Below, one piece after another: positions 57,895 through 64,000 of a DNA stretch of 64,000 nt; position 1 is the first letter of the stretch, and each line of letters starts with the position of its first letter. This DNA comes from PALSA-894 sp963734185. Its GTDB lineage: Bacteria > Pseudomonadota > Alphaproteobacteria > Rhizobiales > Xanthobacteraceae. The notes below the pieces were generated by a model, which had not been told where the DNA came from, did no database searches, and saw only the letters and a program-made list of their open reading frames with translations. Made by a program: the position numbers and the translations under genes. The stretch covers positions 1,550,001-1,614,000 of the forward strand of contig CAVTGA010000002.1 in NCBI GenBank assembly GCA_963734185.1, read 5' to 3'.

Positions 57895-59018
57895 TGTCAC
57901 TCCCGCTCGAAGGAATCCTCGTGGTCTCGCTCGAACAGGCGGTCGCGGCGCCGACCTGCACCTGCCGGCTCGCCGACGCCGGCGCGCGCGTGATCAAGAT
58001 CGAACGTCCCGAAGGCGACTTCGCCCGCGCCTATGACGACGTGGCGCATGGCGAGAGCGCCTACTTCGTCTGGCTCAATCGCGGCAAGGAATCGGTCGTC
58101 CTCGACCTGACCAGGAACGACGACAAGGCGCTGTTCGAGGCGATCCTCGCCCGGGCCGACGTGCTGGTGCAGAACCTCAAACCCGGCACGATGGCCAAGC
58201 TCGGCTTCGCCATCGAGCGCCTGCGGCGCGACTATCCACGACTGGTCTGCTGCTCGATCTCCGGCTATGGCGAATCCGGCCCCTACGCGCAGCGCAAGGC
58301 CTACGACCTGCTGGTCCAGGCCGAGTCGGGACTGGCGTCGGTCACCGGAAGCCCGGAGGCGCCCGCGCGCGTCGGCGTCTCCATCGTCGACGTCGGCACC
58401 GGCTACAACGCCGCCCACGCCATCCTCGAAGCCCTGATCGCACGCGGCCGCAGCGGCGAAGGCGCGGCGCTCGCGGTCTCGATGTTCGATTCCATGGCCG
58501 ACCTGATGACGGTGCCGATGCTGCAGCACGAGGGCGGCAAGCCGGCCAAGCGCATCGGCCTTGCCCATCCGTCGATCTCGCCCTACGGCGTGTTCAAGAG
58601 CCGCGACGGTGTCGACGTGCTGATCTCGATCCAGAACGATCGCGAATGGCGCGTGTTCGCCGACAAGATCCTCGGCGACCCGTCGCTGTGCACCGACCCG
58701 AAGTTCGCCAAGCTCGCCGCCCGCACCGAGCACCGGCCCGAGACCGACGCCAAGGTCGCCGCCTGCTTCGCCACGATGGACATCGCGGAGCTGACCGCGA
58801 AGCTCAACGCCGCCGACATCGCCTATGGTCTGGTCAACGATGCGGGCGGGCTCGCGCGCCATCCGCACCTGCGGCGCATCTCGGTCGACACGCCGAGCGG
58901 GCCGGTCTCGGTGCCCTCGCCGGCTGCGATCCATTCCGGCGCCGCCCGCCGCTACGGCTCCGTGCCGAGCCTCGGCGAGCACACCGACAAGGTGCGGGCG
59001 GAGTTTGGTCGAACCTAA
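57894..59018 (+). CDS. Class III (CaiB/BaiF) CoA-transferase
   Basis: 374 residues from ATG 57894 (TGATG overlap with the preceding stop). Starts LEGILVVSLEQAVAAPTCTC, with RVIKIERPEGDFAR and SIVDVGTGYNAAHAILEAL, the latter bearing the catalytic Asp (VDVGTG). It is about 100 residues shorter than Frc and only distantly like it. It activates a carboxylic acid for the acyl-CoA dehydrogenase/hydratase/dehydrogenase set encoded immediately upstream. Confidence 0.9.
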   Translation: MSLPLEGILVVSLEQAVAAPTCTCRLADAGARVIKIERPEGDFARAYDDVAHGESAYFVWLNRGKESVVLDLTRNDDKALFEAILARADVLVQNLKPGTMAKLGFAIERLRRDYPRLVCCSISGYGESGPYAQRKAYDLLVQAESGLASVTGSPEAPARVGVSIVDVGTGYNAAHAILEALIARGRSGEGAALAVSMFDSMADLMTVPMLQHEGGKPAKRIGLAHPSISPYGVFKSRDGVDVLISIQNDREWRVFADKILGDPSLCTDPKFAKLAARTEHRPETDAKVAACFATMDIAELTAKLNAADIAYGLVNDAGGLARHPHLRRISVDTPSGPVSVPSPAAIHSGAARRYGSVPSLGEHTDKVRAEFGRT

Positions 59019-59019
59019 G

Positions 59020-59213
59020 ACCCCCTCCCGACCGCCTTCGCTCGCGCTCTGGCGGTCGACCTCCCCCACAAGGGGGGAGGTGCTGTGGCTCTGTCACAGC
59101 GAAAATTTGCAACACGCGCAGCTTCTGGAGTCGGTCACTGCAAGGCCCACAGCCTCCCTCCCCCCTTGTGGGGGAGGTGGCCGCGCGAAGCGCGGCCGGA
59201 GGGGGACTCTAGG
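59020..59213. repeat. GC-rich palindromic repeats in convergent gap
   Basis: ACCTCCCCCACAAGGGGGGAGGT (about 59059-59081), CCCTCCCCCCTTGTGGGGGAGG (about 59157-59178) and GGCCGCGCGAAGCGCGGCC hairpins fill the gap between the CoA-transferase and macrodomain genes. Same family as 35697-35833 and 62148-62190. Confidence 0.75.
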
Positions 59214-59754
59214 TGAAGTTCTTCAAGGCGTTCACGTGATGCTGCGCCGAGTCCGGTGAAAAGCAACAGAACACGATGCGCCGCAGCGTCCGCGGATCGG
59301 TCGCCAGGTCCCTGGCAACGGTTTCGACCGCAATGCGCGCCGCGCGCTCGGCGGGAAATGCGTAGACGCCGGTCGAGATCGCCGGGAACGCGATCGAGGC
59401 GAGCTTGTGCGCGCGGGCAAGTCCGAGCGCGGTGCGGTAGCAGGACGCGAGCAGTTCGTCCTCGTTCTCGCCGCCGCCGTGCCACATCGGGCCGACCGCG
59501 TGGATCACGTGCCGGGCGGGCAGCTTGTAGCCGTGCGTGATCTTGGCCGAGCCGGTGGCGCAGCCGCCGAGAGTGCGGCACTCTTTCAGGAGCTCCGGCC
59601 CGGCCGCACGGTGGATCGCGCCGTCGACCCCGCCGCCGCCGAGCAACGATGTGTTGGCGGCGTTGACGATCGCATCGACGACAAGCGTGGCGATGTCGGC
59701 GACGATGACGTCGAGCGAGACGGGGCCGACGGAGATGGATAGAACCGGACTCAT
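59209..59754 (-). CDS. Macrodomain protein (O-acetyl-ADP-ribose deacetylase type)
   Basis: 181 residues, one macrodomain. Conserved: DIATLVVDAIVNAANTSLLG then GGGVDGAIHRAAG (ADP-ribose and distal-ribose contacts, with the catalytic Asp), GSAKITHGYKLPARHVIHAV and AFPAISTGVYAFPAERAARI. YmdB-like enzymes hydrolyse O-acetyl-ADP-ribose or ADP-ribosylated groups. The gene stands alone between two repeats and is not obviously linked to its neighbours. Confidence 0.92.
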   Translation of the reverse strand: MSPVLSISVGPVSLDVIVADIATLVVDAIVNAANTSLLGGGGVDGAIHRAAGPELLKECRTLGGCATGSAKITHGYKLPARHVIHAVGPMWHGGGENEDELLASCYRTALGLARAHKLASIAFPAISTGVYAFPAERAARIAVETVARDLATDPRTLRRIVFCCFSPDSAQHHVNALKNFT

Positions 59755-59782
59755 GCGGCATACTCACTGCTGCGCGTGACGG

Positions 59783-60565
59783 CTACTGCGCGGTCCAGCC
59801 TCCGTCGATAGAATAGGCCGCGCCGGTGATGGTCGCGGCCGCGTCGCTCGCCAGGAACGCCGCGAGCGCGCCGATGCTCTCCGGCTTGGAGAACTGCAGC
59901 ATCGGCTGCTTCTCGGCCAGCAGCTCCTTGCTCCCCTGCTCGACGGTCTTGCCCTGGGCCTTGGCGCGGACGTCGATCTGTTGCTGCACCAGCGGGGTCA
60001 GCACCCAGCCGGGACAGATCGCGTTGCAGGTCACGCCGTCGTTGGCGGCTTCGATCGCCACTACCTTGGTCAGCCCGACGACGCCGTGCTTCGCCGCCAC
60101 GTAGGCGGACTTCTCGCCGCTCGCTACCAGCCCGTGCGCCGACGCGATATTGATGATGCGGCCCCACTTGCGTGCCTTCATGCCCGGCATGGCGGCGCGC
60201 GTCGCGTGGAACACCGCCGACAGGTTGATGGCGATCACCGCGTCCCATTTCTCTACGGGGAAGTCCTCGACCTTGGCGACGTGCTGGATGCCGGCATTGT
60301 TGACCAGCACGTCGACGCTGCCGAACGTCATCTCGGTCCCCTTGATCATCGCGGCGATCTCGACCGGCTTGGTCATGTCGGCGGGAGAGTAAATCGCCTT
60401 GACGCCGAACTCGGTCTCGATACCGGCGCGCTCTTTCTCGATCGCGGTCTGGTCGCCGAAGCCGTTGACGGTGAGATTAGCGCCTTCCTTGGCGAACGCG
60501 CGCGCGATGGCGAGTCCGATCCCCGAGGTGGAACCGGTGACGATGACGGATTTTCCCTTGAGCAT
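59783..60565 (-). CDS. bdhA: 3-hydroxybutyrate dehydrogenase
   Basis: 260 residues from ATG 60565; the frame is open upstream to 60640 but the earlier part does not fit the family. SDR fold: VTGSTSGIGLAIARAFAKEG, NNAGIQHVAKVEDFPVEKWD (with the substrate-binding QHV), SAHGLVASGEKSAYVAAKHG (Ser, YVAAK) and AICPGWVLTPLVQQQI, all typical of D-3-hydroxybutyrate dehydrogenase. It interconverts 3-hydroxybutyrate and acetoacetate with NAD+, for polyhydroxybutyrate use. Confidence 0.93.
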   Translation of the reverse strand: MLKGKSVIVTGSTSGIGLAIARAFAKEGANLTVNGFGDQTAIEKERAGIETEFGVKAIYSPADMTKPVEIAAMIKGTEMTFGSVDVLVNNAGIQHVAKVEDFPVEKWDAVIAINLSAVFHATRAAMPGMKARKWGRIINIASAHGLVASGEKSAYVAAKHGVVGLTKVVAIEAANDGVTCNAICPGWVLTPLVQQQIDVRAKAQGKTVEQGSKELLAEKQPMLQFSKPESIGALAAFLASDAAATITGAAYSIDGGWTAQ

Positions 60566-60624
60566 GGCGCTGACCTGACGGCTGGAGATGGCGGGGTGAG
60601 CCCTTATATCGGATATCGTAGCCG

Positions 60625-60642
60625 TATTGCTGCAATGCAATA
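60625..60642. promoter_or_regulatory. TATTGC-N6-GCAATA inverted repeat between bdhA and zur
   Basis: TATTGCTGCAATGCAATA has perfect 6-bp arms and an AT-rich character, in the divergent gap 60566-60743. It could be an operator for bdhA or for the Fur-family gene; it does not clearly match a Zur box. Confidence 0.3.
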
Positions 60643-60733
60643 TGTAGCCCGGGTTTCGCGCCCGCGAAACCCGGGAACGGTTGTGCCGCGCGGTGAAATC
60701 CCCGGATTTCGCTGCCGCTCAATCCGGGCTACA
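60642..60733. repeat. GTAGCCCGGGTTTCGCG palindromic repeat
   Basis: Inner perfect arms CCCGGGTTTCGCG (60648-60660) and CGCGAAACCCGGG (60663-60675), and outer GTAGCCCGG / CCGGGCTAC arms (60644-60652 and 60724-60732). Related in design to the element after pqqE (34235-34300). Confidence 0.7.
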
Positions 60734-60743
60734 TGTGACCGCC

Positions 60744-61220
60744 ATGCGCGCCGTTTTCCCCGCTCCCGACCACGACCACGAGCGCTGCTCGGCCGACGCC
60801 ATGGCGCACGCCGAAGCGCTGTGCGCCCGGCGCGGGCAGCGCCTCACCCCGATGCGCCGCCAGGTGCTGGAGGTGCTGGCGGGCAGCCACAAGCCGCTCG
60901 GCGCCTACGAGATCATCGAACGGGTCGGCAGCGCGGGCGCGCGGCCGGCGCCGATCACGATCTATCGCGCGCTCGACTTCCTGCGCGACAACGAGCTGAT
61001 CCACCGCATCGAGAGCCGCAACGCGTTCCTCGCCTGCATCAACAACCACGCCTCGGGCGCACCGGTGGTGTTCCTGATCTGCGATCAGTGCGGCTCGGTC
61101 GGCGAGGCGCCCTCGGCGGCGGTGGCCGACAGCCTGAGCGCGGCGGCCAAGAGTGCCGGCTTCACGCCCAAGGCGCCGGTGATCGAGATCGCCGGCACCT
61201 GCGCGCATTGTCGCGGATGA
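60744..61220 (+). CDS. zur: Fur-family regulator, Zur type
   Basis: 158 residues from ATG 60744. Winged helix (LTPMRRQVLEVLAGSHKPLG...APITIYRALDFLRDNELIHR) and the C-terminal zinc dimerisation domain with CDQCG and CAHC. The ICDQCGSVGEAPS segment and lack of the typical Fur HHxH motif (here NNHASGAP) favour Zur, the zinc-responsive repressor, over Fur. The DMT-transporter gene follows after 10 nt. Confidence 0.87.
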   Translation: MRAVFPAPDHDHERCSADAMAHAEALCARRGQRLTPMRRQVLEVLAGSHKPLGAYEIIERVGSAGARPAPITIYRALDFLRDNELIHRIESRNAFLACINNHASGAPVVFLICDQCGSVGEAPSAAVADSLSAAAKSAGFTPKAPVIEIAGTCAHCRG

Positions 61221-61230
61221 TTCTCATCCC

Positions 61231-62118
61231 GTGAACAATACCGCCCGCCCTTTGGACGCAGCCGCCGCCGCGCTGGTGGTGATGCTGTGCCTCTCGTGGG
61301 GCTTCAACCAGGTGGCGGTGAAGCTGACGCTGCCCGACGTTCCGCCGCTGCTGCAGTCGACCATCCGCTCGATCGGCGCGACGCTGATCGTGCTCACCTG
61401 GATGCGCTGGCGCGGCACGGCGTTCGACCTGCGCAACACGCTCGCCGTCGGCATCGCGGCCGGCGTGCTGTTCGGCCTGGAATTCCTGCTGATCTACCGC
61501 GCCCTGGTGTGGACCACGGCGAGCCGCGCGTCGCTGTTCCTCTACACCGCGCCGTTCTTCGTCGCGCTCGGCGCGCGCTGGCTGTTGCCGGGCGAGCGGC
61601 TGAACGCGTCGCAATGGCTCGGGCTGGCGCTCTCGTTCGCCGGCCTGGTGGTCGCGTTCGGGGTGCCGGATCCGGCGGTGACCCGGTGGGTCATCCTCGG
61701 CGACATCATGATGGTCGCGGCCGGCGCGGCCTGGGGCGCCACCACCCTGGTGATCAAGGCGAGCGCGCTCGCCCGCACGCCGGCCGAGATGGTGCTGGCC
61801 TATCAGCTCGTGGTCTCGATCCCGATCCTAGGGATCGGCGCACTCCTGCTCGGCGAGCGCATCGACCATGCGCCGGGGCCGGCGGCGATTGCCTGGCTCG
61901 CATACCAGACCTGCTGGGTGGTCTCGATCACCTTCGCCATCTGGTTCGCCCTGGTGAAGCGTTATTCGGCCAGCCGCCTTTCGGCCTTCATGTTCCTCAC
62001 CCCTTTGTTCGGGGTCGCGGCCGGGCATTTGGTGCTCGGCGACCCCATATCCTGGGCATTCGCCGTGGCCGTGGTTCTGGTCATAACCGGGCTGGTGCTG
62101 GTGAATCGGCCGGGGTAG
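61231..62118 (+). CDS. DMT-superfamily (EamA) transporter
   Basis: 295 residues, GTG start, ten predicted membrane helices in two EamA repeats (first starting LVVMLCLSWGFNQVAVKL, second WVILGDIMMVAAGAAWGATT). Such proteins export amino acids, nucleotide precursors or other small metabolites. Co-transcription with zur is likely from the 10-nt spacing, but a zinc-related role is not evident. Confidence 0.88.
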   Translation: MNNTARPLDAAAAALVVMLCLSWGFNQVAVKLTLPDVPPLLQSTIRSIGATLIVLTWMRWRGTAFDLRNTLAVGIAAGVLFGLEFLLIYRALVWTTASRASLFLYTAPFFVALGARWLLPGERLNASQWLGLALSFAGLVVAFGVPDPAVTRWVILGDIMMVAAGAAWGATTLVIKASALARTPAEMVLAYQLVVSIPILGIGALLLGERIDHAPGPAAIAWLAYQTCWVVSITFAIWFALVKRYSASRLSAFMFLTPLFGVAAGHLVLGDPISWAFAVAVVLVITGLVLVNRPG

Positions 62119-62147
62119 TTGCTCCGGCCTTTCCCACGCTCCGGCGG

Positions 62148-62190
62148 GTTCCCTCCCCCCTTGTGGGGGAGGGTTAGGGAGGGGGTAGGG
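62148..62190. repeat. GC-rich palindromic repeat before ispG
   Basis: TCCCTCCCCCCTTGTGGGGGAGGG followed by TTAGGGAGGGGG; same TTGTGGGGGAGG family as 35697-35833 and 59020-59213. Confidence 0.75.
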
Positions 62191-62229
62191 GTTTGACGCA
62201 ACAGTTCCACTCTGGCACTCGATAGCCCC

Positions 62230-63495
62230 ATGGACATGAGCACAGACCTCCAAGCCGGCCCCGCCGCCCGCCGCGTATCCGTGGGCGTGAAGGTCGGCAA
62301 CGTCATGGTCGGCGGCGGCGCCCCCGTGGTGGTGCAGTCGATGACCAACACCGACACCGCCGACGTCGAGGGAACCGCGCAGCAGGTCGCCGCGCTCGCC
62401 CGCGCCGGCTCCGAGATCGTGCGCATCACGGTCGACCGCGACGAGGCCGCCGCCGCGGTGCCGCGCATCAAGGAGCGGCTGGCGCAGATGAAGGTCGACG
62501 TGCCGATCGTCGGCGACTTCCATTACATCGGCCACAAGCTGCTCGCCGACCATCCGGGCTGCGCCGAGGCGCTCGACAAGTACCGCATCAATCCCGGCAA
62601 TGTCGGCTTCCGCGAGAAGCGCGACCGCCAGTTCGGCGCCATCGTCGAGATGGCGATCAAGCATGGGAAGCCGGTGCGCATCGGCGCCAACTGGGGCTCG
62701 CTCGACCAGGAGCTGCTCACCCACCTGATGGACGAGAACACCAAGTCGGCGAACCCGCAGGACGCGCGCGCGGTGACGCGCGAGGCCATGGTGCAGTCGG
62801 CGCTGCTCTCGGCCGCGCGCGCCGAGGAGATCGGGCTCCCTCGCGAAAAAATCATCCTCTCGGCGAAAGTTTCGGCGGTGCAGGACCTGATCGCCGTCTA
62901 CCTCGATCTCGGCCGGCGCTCCGACTACGCCATCCACTTGGGGCTGACCGAAGCCGGCATGGGCTCGAAGGGCATCGTCGCCTCTTCAGCCGCGCTCGGT
63001 GTCCTGATGCAGCAGGGCATCGGCGACACCATCCGCATCTCGCTCACGCCCGAGCCGGGCGGCGACCGCACCGTCGAAGTGAAGGTCGCGCAGGAGCTGT
63101 TGCAGACCATGGGCTTCCGCACCTTCGTGCCGCTGGTGGCGGCGTGTCCGGGCTGCGGGCGCACCACCTCGACCACGTTCCAGGAGCTCGCGCGCGACAT
63201 CCAGGACTTCATCCGCGACTCGATGCCCACGTGGAAAACACAATATCCCGGCGTGGAAACGTTGAACGTCGCCGTGATGGGCTGCATCGTGAACGGCCCG
63301 GGCGAGAGCAAGCACGCCGACATCGGGATCTCATTGCCCGGCACCGGCGAGACGCCCGCGGCGCCGGTGTTCATCGACGGCAAGAAGGCAGTGACGTTGC
63401 GCGGGCCGACCGTCGCGGCGGATTTCAAGAGGCTGGTGATCGATTACATCGAGCGCAGATTCGGGGCCGGGGTGGGGAGGAGTGCGGCGGAGTAA
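62230..63495 (+). CDS. ispG: 4-hydroxy-3-methylbut-2-en-1-yl diphosphate synthase (flavodoxin-type IspG)
   Basis: 421 residues, penultimate step of the MEP isoprenoid pathway. VQSMTNTDTADVEGTAQQVA near the N terminus, YRINPGNVGFREKRDRQFGA, LGLTEAGMGSKGIVASSAAL, and the [4Fe-4S] ligands CPGCGRTT and MGCIVNGPGESKHADIG. The ~400-residue single-insert-free length is the proteobacterial form. This is the only clear housekeeping gene in the window. Confidence 0.96.
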   Translation: MDMSTDLQAGPAARRVSVGVKVGNVMVGGGAPVVVQSMTNTDTADVEGTAQQVAALARAGSEIVRITVDRDEAAAAVPRIKERLAQMKVDVPIVGDFHYIGHKLLADHPGCAEALDKYRINPGNVGFREKRDRQFGAIVEMAIKHGKPVRIGANWGSLDQELLTHLMDENTKSANPQDARAVTREAMVQSALLSAARAEEIGLPREKIILSAKVSAVQDLIAVYLDLGRRSDYAIHLGLTEAGMGSKGIVASSAALGVLMQQGIGDTIRISLTPEPGGDRTVEVKVAQELLQTMGFRTFVPLVAACPGCGRTTSTTFQELARDIQDFIRDSMPTWKTQYPGVETLNVAVMGCIVNGPGESKHADIGISLPGTGETPAAPVFIDGKKAVTLRGPTVAADFKRLVIDYIERRFGAGVGRSAAE

Positions 63496-63591
63496 ACGAG
63501 CGTCAAGCTGAACTCGCGGCCGCAGCGCTTCGCTCGCGCGCAGATTCGTTAAGTCCGTCCCTTCCGCGCGAACAAGAAGCAGTTCCCTTGC

Positions 63592-63987
63592 TTGCGAGGC
63601 CTTGCTGTGCAGCAGCTGAAACTCAAGCCCGGTGCCGTTCGCGAACCGCACTCACACCCAAATGCCGAGCAGCTGGACTATTGCGTGGCCGGTCACGCTC
63701 AGGTCGGTATTGTCGGCCCGGAAGGTCAGAAGCAGATTCTCGATCTTCACGAGGGAGACATATCGTTCGTGCCTCGAGGATATATCCATTGGATTCAGAA
63801 TGTCGGCAACGGACCCTTGCACTTTCTCGTCATACTGTCCGATGCGCTTCCGGAAACGATCGAACTATCCGAGACCCTTTCGGGAGTTCCGGACAAGACG
63901 CTGTCGGCGTCGCTCGGGGTATCTGAAAAGGTCCTGGCAGAACTGCCCAAGAAGACAGTTACAATCGGTGCCGGCTCCAACATGTAG
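63592..63987 (+). CDS. Cupin protein like one half of an oxalate decarboxylase (start unclear)
   Basis: 131 residues from TTG 63592 (GTG 63607 is the alternative). Cupin motif 1 PHSHPNAEQLDYCVAGHAQV supplies two of the usual three His plus Glu, and VPRGYIHWIQNVG is motif 2 with its His. Sequence and the tail (SASLGVSEKVLAELPK) resemble the C-terminal cupin of OxdC-type bicupins. Similarity seems to begin before the start codon (ANKKQFPCLRGLAVQ in the same frame), yet the frame is closed by TAA at 63550-63552 and no ATG or ribosome binding site is seen. It may be a 5'-truncated bicupin. No link to ispG is apparent. Confidence 0.65.
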   Translation: MRGLAVQQLKLKPGAVREPHSHPNAEQLDYCVAGHAQVGIVGPEGQKQILDLHEGDISFVPRGYIHWIQNVGNGPLHFLVILSDALPETIELSETLSGVPDKTLSASLGVSEKVLAELPKKTVTIGAGSNM

Positions 63988-64000
63988 GGACAGCAGAGCG

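Overview
This is about 64 kb of GC-rich chromosomal DNA from an alphaproteobacterium, most likely a member of the Hyphomicrobiales in the Bradyrhizobium/Rhodopseudomonas/Pseudolabrys neighbourhood. That placement rests on gene content, on overlapping ATGA/GTGA operon joints, and on several families of short palindromic intergenic repeats that resemble those of this group. It is an inference from style, not a marker-gene result. No rRNA, tRNA, CRISPR array or replication origin was seen. The content is mostly catabolic: aromatic acids, one-carbon units, oxalate/formate and CoA-linked acids.

Region 1 (1-11.5 kb): the 3' end of a CocE-type hydrolase; a complete branched-chain-amino-acid-type ABC importer (binding protein, two permeases, two ATPases) followed by an ACMSD-like amidohydrolase; a group II intron carrying only the first codons of its reverse transcriptase; two flavin hydroxylases and a small cupin; and an orphan phage-tail-tube-like gene. 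Region 2 (11.6-22 kb): a tripartite tricarboxylate transporter (tctC-B-A), a GntR regulator, oxalyl-CoA decarboxylase (oxc), formyl-CoA transferase (frc), a 10-formyl-THF hydrolase-like protein and formate-THF ligase (fhs). Region 3 (22-34 kb): an unusual trypsin-vWA fusion protein, a GST, an orphan TctC-type binding protein, a LysR regulator divergent from NAD-dependent formate dehydrogenase (fdsB with fused gamma part, then fdsA), and a small helix-hairpin-helix gene lying between fdsA and a second, broken copy of the fdsA tail. Together with region 2 this forms a route oxalate -> formyl-CoA -> formate -> CO2/NADH or 10-formyl-THF.

Region 4 (34-39.7 kb, minus strand): a complete pqqABCDE operon, including a 25-residue pqqA, next to a di-haem cytochrome c and a PQQ-type sugar dehydrogenase. 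Region 5 (40-59 kb, mostly plus strand): pcaF, pcaH and pcaG (beta-ketoadipate pathway), a second livHMGF importer without an adjacent binding protein, a POT-family peptide transporter, a LigM-type THF-dependent O-demethylase, three MetE-C-terminal-like proteins, a binding protein with an apparent frameshift, a hydroxyquinol-type intradiol dioxygenase, and an SDR/MaoC/acyl-CoA dehydrogenase/CoA-transferase group. This reads as a locus for methoxylated lignin-derived aromatics, with methyl groups passed to tetrahydrofolate. Region 6 (59-64 kb): a macrodomain protein, 3-hydroxybutyrate dehydrogenase, Zur, a DMT exporter, ispG and a cupin resembling half of an oxalate decarboxylase.

At least four families of dispersed palindromic repeats lie between genes. 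Copies of one family sit in frame inside two coding sequences, and a copy of another supplies a stop codon.
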